From positions 1-35,691 of the forward strand of contig NZ_JACIHE010000045.1 of assembly GCF_014198245.1 (NCBI RefSeq): a DNA stretch of 35,691 nucleotides, read 5' to 3'. Origin of the DNA: Bradyrhizobium sp. cir1 (lineage in GTDB: Bacteria; Pseudomonadota; Alphaproteobacteria; Rhizobiales; Xanthobacteraceae). The translations under genes and the position numbers were made by a program. This document shows positions 9,123 to 17,965 of the stretch, piece after piece (the stretch's first letter is position 1; every line of letters starts with the position of its first letter). The notes beneath the pieces were generated by a model. The model had not been told where the DNA came from. It worked only from the letters and a program-made list of their open reading frames with translations, and did no database searches.

Positions 9123-10298
9123 TCAGGCTCCGGGTAGCTGAAGGATGCGCTTGGCGATGATGTTGAGCTGCACCTCCGACGTACCGCCTTCGATGGAATT
9201 GGCTTTGGTGCGGAGCCATGCACGCGCGTTGGCGCCGCCGCGAGATCGATCGCTCTCCCACTCCAGCGCGTCCGATCCTTCAGCGTCCATCATCAGCTCA
9301 TGACGCTGCTTGTTCAGCTCGGTCCCTAAGTACTTCATGACGGAAGCTTGGTGGGGAGGCGCCCGCTCGTGCTTTAATTCGTCAACAAAACGCTCAGACA
9401 TGGCCCTAAACGCCAGAGCACGGACCTCGAAGAGAGCGATGCGCGCCCGCAAAACGGGATCGTCCAGCCGACCGTCCGCTTCGGTACCGACTGCGCGCTT
9501 GGCTATCTGGCCGAGCGACAGCTGGCCGGCACTTAAGTCAGAAAGGCTCTCGCGTTCGTGGCTCAGCAGATATTTGGCGACGTCCCAGCCCTTGTTTAAT
9601 TCACCAACTAAGTTCTTCTTCGGCACCTTCACGTTGTCGAAAAACGTCTCGCAGAATGGCGAGTATCCGGAGATCAGCCTAATGGGTTTGACCGAGACCC
9701 CGGGCGTTTCCATATCGAACAGCAGGAATGAGATGCCGTTGTGTTTGTTCGATGTATCGGTCCGCACCAAGCAGTAAATCCAGTCGGCCTTATCAGCGTC
9801 GCTGGTCCAGATCTTCTGGCCGTTCACAAGGAAGTGGTCGCCGTGGTCCTCTGCGCGCGTAGCCAGTGAAGCAAGATCAGAGCCCGCACCCGGCTCCGAA
9901 TAGCCTTGGCACCAGAAGATTTCACCACGAGCCATCCTCGGCAGGTGCTCTCGCTTCTGCTCCTCGGTGCCGTACTTGAGCAGCGTCGGCCCCAGTGTAG
10001 ATAGGCTGAACGAACTCAATGGATTGCGGCAGCCGAGCCGGCCCATCTCACTTTGTAGGATCTTTGCCTCCTCGGGAGAAAGCCCGCCGCCACCGTAAGA
10101 CCTGGGCCATTCCGGCGCCGTCCAGCCCTTCTCAGCCATGCGGTCCAACCAGAGCTGTTGGGCCGGGTCCTTGTAGACGGCACGCCGTCCGCCCAAAACG
10201 ACGTCGTCCTTGGAACGAACTGGCTGACGCATCTCCGGCGGGCAGTTCGTATCGAGCCAAGCGCGCGTCTCCTGACGAAACCTCTCAGGATTGCTCAC
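9123..10298 (-). CDS. Acyl-CoA dehydrogenase (first of a pair)
   Basis: A 391-residue flavoprotein of the long N-terminal-domain ACAD group (start MSNPERFRQETRAWL, then WPRSYGGGGLSPEE). The FAD/substrate segment reads FWCQGYSEPGAGSDLASL and the C-terminus has SIEGGTSEVQLNIIAKRIL. The start is GTG at 10298 with GGGGAGGG about eight bases before it. It is followed after four bases by the second dehydrogenase, so the two are surely co-transcribed. The sequence resembles large-subunit-like ACADs such as those of steroid or branched acyl-CoA degradation, but substrate cannot be read from sequence. No lesion is seen. Confidence 0.92.
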   Translation of the reverse strand: MSNPERFRQETRAWLDTNCPPEMRQPVRSKDDVVLGGRRAVYKDPAQQLWLDRMAEKGWTAPEWPRSYGGGGLSPEEAKILQSEMGRLGCRNPLSSFSLSTLGPTLLKYGTEEQKREHLPRMARGEIFWCQGYSEPGAGSDLASLATRAEDHGDHFLVNGQKIWTSDADKADWIYCLVRTDTSNKHNGISFLLFDMETPGVSVKPIRLISGYSPFCETFFDNVKVPKKNLVGELNKGWDVAKYLLSHERESLSDLSAGQLSLGQIAKRAVGTEADGRLDDPVLRARIALFEVRALAFRAMSERFVDELKHERAPPHQASVMKYLGTELNKQRHELMMDAEGSDALEWESDRSRGGANARAWLRTKANSIEGGTSEVQLNIIAKRILQLPGA

Positions 10299-11765
10299 GT
10301 TGTTTGCCCTCCCCGCTTAGCTGCCCTGCTCCCGGGCAGATTCGACAGTTTTCGCGTGTTGCGGATCTGCGCTCCGCGCCCCCTCAATTCCTGCGCGATC
10401 TTCGGAAGCGAAATCATGTCGCCCCAGAGCAGACTGCGGACGCAGGGCAGCGAAGCACCACTATGCATTGAAGGAATGTCAGCACCAAAGGCGCGCTGGG
10501 TGCTGGACTTCTCCAAGACTAGCACCCCTTCGCTCAAGGTCAGATGTCCTTCAGGCATTCTCCAGTTCCAATATCGACGTGGTCGCACTTCTTCTGGTGC
10601 ATCAGCACCCAACAACGACAAAACTAACGGTAGCCCCGTGGATAAAACCGCTAAGTTCTGGGGACTCCATGCAGTCTTGCGGCAAAAACGGCCGGATCGT
10701 CGCGCTTTAGCGCGCACTTTTTGGGCCTGGCAGGAGATGCTGGTTTGAGCATATGTCTGCTAGAGACGCACCCTGAAGTTATGCAAGACTCCAAATCGTA
10801 GAAGCCGGATCAAACGGGGAGAATGTTTGGAGGATGCGCCGAAAATAAATGCTTTGTTAGCGTGGCAACCGCGGCAAAGGGTGATCGCCGGCATGATCCG
10901 CGGCGTTAGGCAGCGCTGCGGCTTAGCGCCAGCGTCCGCAGCGCCGCGGGGCGCCGACTTCGGATCGCAATCAGGAGGATGCGAAACCTCGGGCGGGAGC
11001 GATCGACATGCCTCACGTTAAAGCGGGAAAACTGCAGTTGGCCTCACAATCATGCACGAATGCCGCGCAACTACCAAAAGTAAGGGGCCAATCGGAGCGG
11101 CAAGACGGCTAGCTTCGACAATGCCGAAGCTAGGAGCGCCTGCAATGAGCGAGCTGGACACTTGGCTGGCCGGCTTCGATCGTATTCTGGTCACCACTTA
11201 TCGAATTGAGGGGGAGCTGTTAGGCGCCCAAATAACGATGATTGGCAGGGCTCGCTTGAGCGCGCTGATTTTGACGACGCGCCTCGGACACGCCATCGAC
11301 TGCCCTATCGAGAAGGTGTCAGTCCCTAATCGCATCCTCATGAAGTCGGCGGCCTGAAAACAAGCCGCGATGCCGGAAGCACGGCTGCAGCATGCCACGA
11401 CAATATTTCCGAATTGCCCTCACGGCTGGTGACCACCGGAGCGAAAGGCGCGGAGTACTGAATGAACACCGAGAACGCTGTGCGAAGAATGGACGACCTG
11501 CTCCGGAAAGCGTCGCAATTTGAGCCCTGTCGTTTTGGCCCCACTAGAATCAGCCGCATCAATGGTTGCTTTATACAGACGGTAAGGCAGTGGCACCAAG
11601 TTCAGACTAGAAACCTCGTATTGGCCGTCTTCGCTGCTGTGATTGAATGGTGGCCGACAGCTAACAAGACACACCCCATGTGATAATCCAGAACCACAGC
11701 GGATGGCGGATTAAGGGCACTGGGATTAACTACCCATGGCTGAGCCAAAAACCGAAGGATATTCC
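10299..11765. other. 1.47-kb stretch without a recognisable gene
   Basis: Divergent region between the dehydrogenase pair (-) and the MaoC gene (+). It must contain their promoters. Several short open frames exist on both strands but none matches a known family, and codon usage looks random. The only candidate with a ribosome-binding site is listed separately (11145-11357). I see no tRNA, IS end or strong hairpin. It may be decayed coding DNA, given the state of the rest of the window. Confidence 0.4.
11145..11357 (+). CDS. Possible small protein of 70 residues, unrecognised
   Basis: Open frame starting MSELDTWLAGFDRILV and ending NRILMKSAA, with AGGAG ten bases before the ATG. No domain recognised; predicted mixed helix/strand with no signal peptide or membrane segment. 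It lies alone in a gene-poor stretch, so it may be real, a fragment, or chance. Low confidence. Confidence 0.25.
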   Translation: MSELDTWLAGFDRILVTTYRIEGELLGAQITMIGRARLSALILTTRLGHAIDCPIEKVSVPNRILMKSAA

Positions 11766-12650
11766 ATGCCAATCTACTTTCCCGACATCCTGGAGCAGAA
11801 GACCGAACCGCGTACCTTTACCTATGATGAGAAGGACATCATGCTGTACGCGCTGGGGATCGGCATGGGCGGCGATCCAATGAATGAGCGTGAGCTGCCG
11901 TTCGTGTACGAGAAGACTCTCAAGGTTATGCCGACAGTTACCACGGTGCTGGCATCGGCTAGGGGACAGTTCATCAGGCCCGCCGCGGACCAGAGATCCG
12001 GCCTCCGGATCAGCGAACTGAATCTCCTGATGCTGGTCCATGGCGAGCAGAAAGTCGAGTTGCACAAGCCGCTGCCGGCCTCAGGCACGATCACGGCCAC
12101 CAGCCGCACGATCGGCGCATACGATAAGGGCAAGGAGAGGGGCGCAGTCGTCGTCGACGAAACCGTGTGGACCGACGAAAAGGGCGAGAAGGTCGCCACT
12201 CTCACTGGCTCGACATTCGCCCGCGGAGACGGAGGCTTCGGCGGCCCGTCACAGGGTGCACCCGAGCCGCACGTTATGCCCGAACGCAAGCCGGACCTGT
12301 CGGCCCAGTTTGATACCCGGCCGGACCAAGCGCTGCTCTATCGGCTGAACGGCGATTTCAATCCGCTTCATTCTGATCCCGAAGTCGCCAAGCAAGCCGG
12401 CTTCCCGCGACCGATCCTGCATGGCCTGTGCACCTTCGGTATCACCTGCCGGGCGGTGCTGCAGGAGTTCTGCGATTACGATCCCACAAGAATCCTGAGC
12501 CACCAAGCGCGCTTCTCAGCACCGGTGTTTCCCGGCGATGTCATCACTGTCGATTTTTGGCAAAACCGCAACGCGATTTCGTTCGAGGCTCGCGTAGTCG
12601 ATCGCGGCGCGACAGTGATCAAGAACGGCAAGACCGTGTTGCGCGCCTAG
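11766..12650 (+). CDS. MaoC-family enoyl-CoA hydratase (hydratase 2, double hot-dog)
   Basis: Hydrates trans-2-enoyl-CoA to (R)-3-hydroxyacyl-CoA. From the ATG at 11766 the protein has 294 residues: an N-terminal hot-dog half (about 5-150) and a C-terminal catalytic half holding the hydratase-2 motif YRLNGDFNPLH (192-202), with Asp197, Asn199 and His202 as the expected catalytic groups. One position of the motif usually Ser/Thr/Gly/Cys is Asn195. The length matches fungal/bacterial double hot-dog hydratases of the peroxisomal MFE-2 type. The start at 11766 is preferred over an in-frame ATG at 11736 because GAAGGA lies six bases before it. It stands alone on the plus strand but fits the neighbouring acyl-CoA dehydrogenases as the next beta-oxidation step. 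Confidence 0.9.
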   Translation: MPIYFPDILEQKTEPRTFTYDEKDIMLYALGIGMGGDPMNERELPFVYEKTLKVMPTVTTVLASARGQFIRPAADQRSGLRISELNLLMLVHGEQKVELHKPLPASGTITATSRTIGAYDKGKERGAVVVDETVWTDEKGEKVATLTGSTFARGDGGFGGPSQGAPEPHVMPERKPDLSAQFDTRPDQALLYRLNGDFNPLHSDPEVAKQAGFPRPILHGLCTFGITCRAVLQEFCDYDPTRILSHQARFSAPVFPGDVITVDFWQNRNAISFEARVVDRGATVIKNGKTVLRA

Positions 12651-13078
12651 GTGCGCAGCACCGCTGGTCGGCCGCTTGACCTAACCCCGGCCACTCCCCA
12701 GTAGAGAGAGACTCGCGGATGCGCCATGGACGGCGATGTACATTGATGCTCCGCCGCTGCACAGATTGTGCTAGCGCAACCCGCTAGGTAAGGGTGCTAG
12801 CAGCATTGAATATCTATCCACTGGTGCACCGATCATGATCAACTGAGTTTTCGAATGCGCGATACGGCTATCCGTCCCATGGCCGCGAGCTCCAATAGTA
12901 CGCCCTTATGAAGTCGCCTTCGAGGTCACGCAGTCGCCCATTATCGCCGCGGAGACAATCCGACCCGAAGTCGAGAAGTCCGGATCGGAATGCACTAATG
13001 CTTCTAATGCGACGTCTCGACGAAATCGCTCCCCGGGACGATCTTGCGCTCCAATCGCTGAGACTAGAACGGATAGCA
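12651..13078. other. 428-bp convergent gap, nothing recognised
   Basis: Between the MaoC gene (+) and the 3' end of the broken SDR (-). GTGCTAGC occurs twice as a direct repeat near 12767 and 12800, flanking GCAACCCGCTAGG. The minus strand is partly open (VHSDPDFSTSGRIVSAAI) but I cannot assign it. No clear terminator hairpin. Confidence 0.35.
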
Positions 13079-13805
13079 TTACCAGGGCAGAGACTCACCG
13101 CGGTAGTCTTGGAAAGCGCCACTGGTATCTGACGTTAGCTCGGCGATCCTTCGGATGATGCCGCGCGCGCTGTCTTCCGGGGAGATTGAGACGGAAGAGG
13201 CGGCGGCGCGTGCGCCGGCCATGAGTCCGCACAAAGCCCGGATTCAGTATTCCCACCAGCACCCCGTCGCTCGCCCAGTCGCGTGCGAGCCGATGCATGC
13301 CGTTATTGAGCGCCGCCTTCGAGGCTCGGTACGCGTATCTATTGCGGCTAAGAGCGCTGCCACGGTAACAGTCCATGCTGGTGGAACCGGCTTCACTGCT
13401 GATCGCCACCAGCTTCTTCTCAGAGCTGCGCCTCAAGTTGTCGCGTAGCGCCTGAGCGATGAGTATCGGCGCAAGGGCGTTGACGCGCAGCGTGGTGATC
13501 CAACCTTCGGCGTCGATGTCGTCATCGGACTGGATCTCAGGACCGAGAATCCCCGCATTGTTGATGAGGATGTCGATGGGTTGCTCGTTTAGCGCGCGCT
13601 TAAGCCACGCGATCGAGGTCTCGTCTGACACGTCGAGTTGCATGATCTGCGCGCGACCGCCGGACACCACCGCAAGGTCCTTTAGTGCATTGGCCACCGC
13701 CGGTTCGCGGCAACAGCCAATCACATCGGCACCATCGGCAGCGTACTGGCGCGCGATCGCAAAGCCGATGCCTCGACTCGCGCCTGTGATCAGAACCGCA
13801 GTCAT
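13079..13805 (-). pseudogene. Frameshifted SDR-family oxidoreductase
   Basis: A classical SDR starting MTAVLITGASRGIG (cofactor motif at 7-14), with NNAG at 82-85 and YRASK (Tyr159, Lys163). The start at 13805 is chosen because the cofactor motif normally begins within ten residues. After NPGFVRT (residue 194) the frame is lost: two bases appear to be missing near plus-strand 13223-13226, where a Asp codon is expected before MAGARAAAS. In the restored frame the protein continues to GAFQDYRGESLPW and stops at 13079, giving about 242 residues, a normal length. All catalytic residues precede the lesion, and the actual frame runs on to another stop nearby, so a protein with an altered tail may still be made. 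Confidence 0.82.
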
Positions 13806-14056
13806 TCGAGGAACACCTTTTCCATTCCCAGTGCGCAGACACACAGTTGTGCAAGGTGGTGCGCGGATGCGCTTTCATGGCCGCCACGCGGGCGGTAAGT
13901 CGAAGTACCCGTGATCACAAGGCACGTTGCACGCCGGGCAAACATCGGCTGTTGGATAGCACCTCAGGTTCCGTTCCAGCACGGTGTCGGTATTGCCCTT
14001 CTCCCAGCAAATTGACGACGTTGGAAAGATTGTGCATTAGCCAATCGAGAGGCTAG

Positions 14057-15031
14057 TTAGTTCACCATGACCAGCTTGCCTTTCACGCCGCGCGAACCCA
14101 TGTGCGCGTACGCGGCCTTGAGCTCGGCCATCGGCATCGTCCGGTCGATCACCGGCTTGATCTTGCCTTCGACGTACCAGCGGCCGAGTTCGGCCATCAT
14201 AGCTTGGTTGGCCTGGGGCTCCTTGCTCGCGAAGGCACCCCAGAACACGCCGACGATGGACGCGCCCTTGAGCAGCGCCAGATTGAGCGGCAGCGAAGGG
14301 ATGGGGCCGGCGGCGAAGCCGATCACGAGATAGCGCCCACGCCACGCAATCGAACGGAATACCGGCTCTGCCAGTTCGCCGCCTACGGGGTCGTAGATGA
14401 CGTCGGGACCCTTGCCTTCAGTCGCCGCCTTGATCGCGTCGCGTAGGTTGCCTTGCGAGTAGTTTATTGCGATGTCCGCGCCTTGCTGCTTGCACAGCTC
14501 GCACTTCTCGTCGGTCGAGGCAGCGGCGATCACGCGCGCACCCGCAATCTTGCCGATCTGGATTGCCGCCGTGCCCACGCCGCCTGCCGCGCCGAGAACG
14601 AGCAGCGTCTCGCCGGCCTTCAGTTGCCCGCGATCGAGCAGGGCGTGGTGGGATGTGGCATAGGTCATGATGAACGCCGCCGCGTCTACGTGCGTCATGC
14701 TCGGAGGCAGCGGCATGCACTGCGCGGCGGGCGCGATCGTGTGTGTGCCAAACGCGCCGGTGCCGGAAAGGCACGCGACGTCCTGCCCCGGCTTGATGTG
14801 AGTAACGCCTTCGCCAACGGCCATCACCGTGCCAGCGTATTCGCTGCCAGGAACGAAAGGCGGCGACGGCTTGTATTGGTACTTGTTCTGGACGATCAGT
14901 ATGTCAGGGAAGTTCAGACTCGCCGCCTTGATGTCGATGAGGACCTCTCCGGCCTTCGGCTGCGGCGTGGGCAGTTCTTTCCATTGCAACGCGTCAATAC
15001 CGGTGGGGTTCTCGCACAGCCAAGCATGCAT
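14057..15031 (-). CDS. NADPH:quinone oxidoreductase-like MDR family protein
   Basis: Zinc-free medium-chain dehydrogenase/reductase, 324 residues from the ATG at 15031. The GroES-like domain contains VPGSEYAGTVMAVGEGV; the Rossmann motif GAAGGVG is at 147-153, followed by AIQIGKIAGARVIAAAS. No structural or catalytic zinc cysteines are seen, and DPVGG is typical of the quinone oxidoreductase branch, which transfers hydride from NADPH to quinones or enones; some members are enoyl-CoA reductases. GGAGAG lies six bases before the chosen ATG, which is better placed than an ATG seven codons upstream. It stands alone and looks intact. Confidence 0.9.
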   Translation of the reverse strand: MHAWLCENPTGIDALQWKELPTPQPKAGEVLIDIKAASLNFPDILIVQNKYQYKPSPPFVPGSEYAGTVMAVGEGVTHIKPGQDVACLSGTGAFGTHTIAPAAQCMPLPPSMTHVDAAAFIMTYATSHHALLDRGQLKAGETLLVLGAAGGVGTAAIQIGKIAGARVIAAASTDEKCELCKQQGADIAINYSQGNLRDAIKAATEGKGPDVIYDPVGGELAEPVFRSIAWRGRYLVIGFAAGPIPSLPLNLALLKGASIVGVFWGAFASKEPQANQAMMAELGRWYVEGKIKPVIDRTMPMAELKAAYAHMGSRGVKGKLVMVN

Positions 15032-16028
15032 GGTTCTCTCCATGAAAAGCAATTAGAAACACGTTATGATAGGCGCACGTGACGTGCAGCGATGTCCCTG
15101 TGGTGACCCTGCATATTGTCATGATGAATAGCGAGCGCCGCGCCGATCCCCAGTGGGTATGGACCGATCCGAATTTTTGAATTTCGGAGCACATGAACAA
15201 TTGAGTATCGCAAGCCGCTGCTCTGCTGTCTGAACGCACAACATTATGTCCAATGGTCAAAGCCGGAATGCTGCAAATGTGACGTGAGCGCCGCAGTTTT
15301 CCGCAGAGTTGAAGGCACGTGCTAAAGACACCGTGCTTGATCTCGCAACAAGCCGCTTGCGCTACACTGGCAGCTCTGCGCAATCGGGACGCGTCGCGAT
15401 ATTTCCCTAAAACGCTGGCGTTAGCCCCGGCGCCCGATGACACGCCGCTTCCAGTGCTGCTGCATGGGTGCCCCTCCGCCTCGCCGGCGCCGTGCTGGAG
15501 CCAACGAAGAGGGGCAGCTCCAGCACCGCTACCGCAGCCTCGAGCCGCTCGCCGATCTCGGTCAACCCACCGATGAGAATCAGAACGCACTTGCTCCATC
15601 CTCGCCAGCGCCGATACTTACTGCTCACTCGACCTGAGAAATTACACTCTACATGCCAGCCGATTTTTCCACCGAGCGGACGCCGCGACAACCGCCTCGT
15701 CAGCCGCCTCGTCAGCCGCCGCCGTCCTGCCGCGGTGGAGACGACTTTCGTCACGCTCAAGAACTACATCCGCCTGACCTGCATCCGCTTCGCCAAGGCC
15801 GCCGCCCAGGTGCTGAAGGCGGCTATGCCTTCAATCTGCGCCGGTGGGAGAGGCTCGCCCCGGCCTAACGCCGCCCGGACTCTCTCGATACGCGCGTATT
15901 GCAAGAGACACGGCGCCGTCAGGAGCTCCATAATCGACCGACGCCGCCTCGCCACCAAAGGCCAGCCCGCCTCACCCGGCCATTTATGGAACGGGCTTGC
16001 AACGGGAGATAGGAACACGAGCATGACT
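15032..16028. other. About 1 kb without a supported gene; possible transposase tail near 15735-15835
   Basis: Between the MDR gene and an acyl-CoA dehydrogenase, both on the minus strand. The 12-bp unit CGCCTCGTCAGC occurs twice in tandem at 15693-15716. The plus strand around 15735-15835 reads VETTFVTLKNYIRLTCIRFAK, weakly like the C-terminal LKxxRRxAxRY segment of IS5-type transposases. This is too weak to call. The rest shows no family resemblance on either strand. Confidence 0.3.
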
Positions 16029-17348
16029 CTAATTCCGGAACACCGCCGCCAAGGATGCGTCGGCCTCGGCGCGGAGCTGCCGCAGCTCGTTGCGGCCGAC
16101 CACCATGTGGTGCACCTCGTCCGGGCCGTCGGCGATGCGCAGATGGCGGGCCGAGGCGTACATCTGCGCCAGCGGCGTATGCTGGGACAGGCCCAGCGCG
16201 CCATGCATCTGGATCGCCTGATCGATGATCAGGCACACCCGCTCCGGGACCATGGCCTTGACCATGTGGATCCACACCCGCGCCTCACGGTTGCCGAGCA
16301 TATCCATCGCCTTGGCGGCCTTCAGCACCATCAGGCGCATGGCCTCGATCTCGATACGCGCCCGGCTGACCTTCTCGACATTGCCGCCGAGCTGGATGAT
16401 CGGCTTGCCGAACGCCATTCGGCTCATGCCCCGCTGGACCATCAGGTCAAGCGCCTTCTCCGCCAACCCGATGGCGCGCATGCAGTGGTGGATGCGACCC
16501 GGGCCGAGACGCAGCTGGCTGATCTCAAAGCCACGTCCCTCGCCGAGCAGCATGTTCGACGCCGGCACGCGGGCGTTGTTGAAGCGGATGTGCATGTGGC
16601 CGTGCGGCGCGTGGGGATCGCCGAATACCTGCTGGCCCTGCACGATCTCGACGCCCTCGCAGGGCAGCGGCACGAGGATCTGAGACTGGCGCAGATGCGG
16701 TGGGGCATTCTCCTCGCCGGTGCACACCATGGTGATCATCACCTTGCAGCGTGGGTCGCCGGCGCCGGAGATGTAGTGCTTCTCGCCGGTGATGATGTAC
16801 TCGTCCCCGACGCGGACCGCGCGGGTGTCGATGTTCTTGGCGTCGGAAGAGGCGGTGTTCAGCTCGGTCATGCAGTAGGCCGAGCGGATCTTCCCCTCGA
16901 GCAGCGGCTTCAGCCACTGCTCTTTCTGCTCCGGCGTGCCCACTCGCTCCAGCACCTCCATGTTGCCGGTGTCTGGCGCGGCGCAGTTCATGATCTCCGA
17001 CGTCAGCCGATTCTTGCCGAGCTCGATGGCGATGTAGGTGTAGTCGAGGTTGGACAGGCCCTCCCCGGTCTCAGCGTTCGGCAGGAAGAAGTTCCACAGC
17101 CCCTGAACCTTGGCCTTGTCCTTGGCGGCTTCGAGCACCTCGAGTTGGCCAGGCGCGAACTGCCAGATGTCGGGTCGGCCCTCGCCGAGGCGGTGGAACT
17201 CCGCATCCGCCGGCTCGCCCACGTCGCGAATAAAGTGCTTGACCTTGTTGTAGAGCGGCAGCGCCTTGTCGGACATCCGCAGGTCGTTGAGCTCGTCCTG
17301 CGGGTTGAGGGCAAAGCCGGTTTCCGGCCGCTCGGCGTTCATGGTCAT
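16029..17348 (-). CDS. Acyl-CoA dehydrogenase, ACAD10/ACAD11-like
   Basis: A 439-residue flavoprotein. Group-specific motifs are CAAPDTGNMEVLERVG, MTELNTASSDAKNI, YISGAGDPRC, RLGPGRIHHCMRAIGLAEKAL and the C-terminal RIADGPDEVHH. In this group Asp of ADGPDEVH stands where other ACADs have the catalytic Glu of the YEGT motif. Known relatives include mammalian ACAD10/ACAD11 and bacterial LvaC, which act on 4-phosphorylated acyl-CoAs, but the group also includes enzymes without known substrate. It is a diverged paralogue of the dehydrogenase at 25841-27115. The ATG at 17348 has GAGG five bases upstream. No kinase gene is directly adjacent; the nearest is at 21661-22764 on the same strand. Confidence 0.92.
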   Translation of the reverse strand: MTMNAERPETGFALNPQDELNDLRMSDKALPLYNKVKHFIRDVGEPADAEFHRLGEGRPDIWQFAPGQLEVLEAAKDKAKVQGLWNFFLPNAETGEGLSNLDYTYIAIELGKNRLTSEIMNCAAPDTGNMEVLERVGTPEQKEQWLKPLLEGKIRSAYCMTELNTASSDAKNIDTRAVRVGDEYIITGEKHYISGAGDPRCKVMITMVCTGEENAPPHLRQSQILVPLPCEGVEIVQGQQVFGDPHAPHGHMHIRFNNARVPASNMLLGEGRGFEISQLRLGPGRIHHCMRAIGLAEKALDLMVQRGMSRMAFGKPIIQLGGNVEKVSRARIEIEAMRLMVLKAAKAMDMLGNREARVWIHMVKAMVPERVCLIIDQAIQMHGALGLSQHTPLAQMYASARHLRIADGPDEVHHMVVGRNELRQLRAEADASLAAVFRN

Positions 17349-17459
17349 GAGTGCCTCTGAATAAAGAGTGCGCGCCCCAACGCGGCAGATCGCCTGTAAG
17401 CTGAGGTATTCTGAGCCGTCACTCTACTGAGACTTCGACGCTGATTATCCTCTCATTCT

Positions 17460-17708
17460 TCGGGTTCACGCCAAATTTTCCTCGATGGTTGTTCTATTGA
17501 GCCGAATAGCATCCTCACAGTCTGCTGGTTTTCCGGGCGATATCAGGAGCTCCTGCAGCGTGCCAGAATGGCGCTGCGTCCGCTCGGTGACTATTTCAAT
17601 GGCAAGAGCGATCCGCCGCCCGGCAACACCGTGATGTGGCGCAGGCTCAAACGTCTGATCAACATCGCCCTGCGCAAAAGCTTTGCCACCGAACGTGTGG
17701 GTAATTGA
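17460..17708 (+). mobile_element. C-terminal remnant of an IS4/Tn5-type transposase
   Basis: An open plus-strand frame ends at 17708 with GDYFNGKSDPPPGNTVMWRR and LKRLINIAL. DPPPGNxVMWRGLxRL is the hallmark C-terminal segment of many IS4/Tn5-like transposases from memory; no catalytic DDE residues remain and no inverted repeats were found. It lies between the dehydrogenase and carboxylase genes, opposite in strand to both. A minus-strand frame across the same DNA is taken to be chance. Confidence 0.5.
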
Positions 17709-17831
17709 AGGCCTCACCCGCGGGTACGGTTCAAGAAGCCGGCCTCGGCGATGACGTGGTAGACCTGTCCGCTCTGGACGCCGGACGCTCGCCGAGCGCC
17801 GGAAAACAACACCGGCTAATGCCCGTTGAAA

Positions 17832-17847
17832 GGGGCTGTACAGCCCC
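17832..17847. promoter_or_regulatory. Perfect 16-bp palindrome GGGGCTGTACAGCCCC
   Basis: A perfect inverted repeat without spacer, about 120 bp beyond the stop codon of the carboxylase gene (17966). No T-run follows on either strand, so an intrinsic terminator is doubtful. It could be an operator half-site pair or chance. Confidence 0.3.
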
Positions 17848-17965
17848 GATTACCGGCCTCAGCTATGGCACCCGCTTGGGCCAGCTCCGGCGCGCACACC
17901 TCAAGACGATTTAAGGAGCAAAGCTCCGATCGCTCTGCTGCCGCGACAAACGCGGCGAACGGCCC

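Noticed and set aside
1880..10800. Similar 20-mers ATGCAAGACTTGGAATCG (about 1882) and ATGCAAGACTCCAAATCG (about 10781)
   Set aside because: Short, imperfect and without further homology on either side; likely chance.
15468..17360. Plus-strand open frame of 630 codons
   Set aside because: It lies antisense to the intact ACAD10/11-like dehydrogenase and is His/Arg/Leu-rich with no family features, as expected for the mirror of a GC-rich gene.
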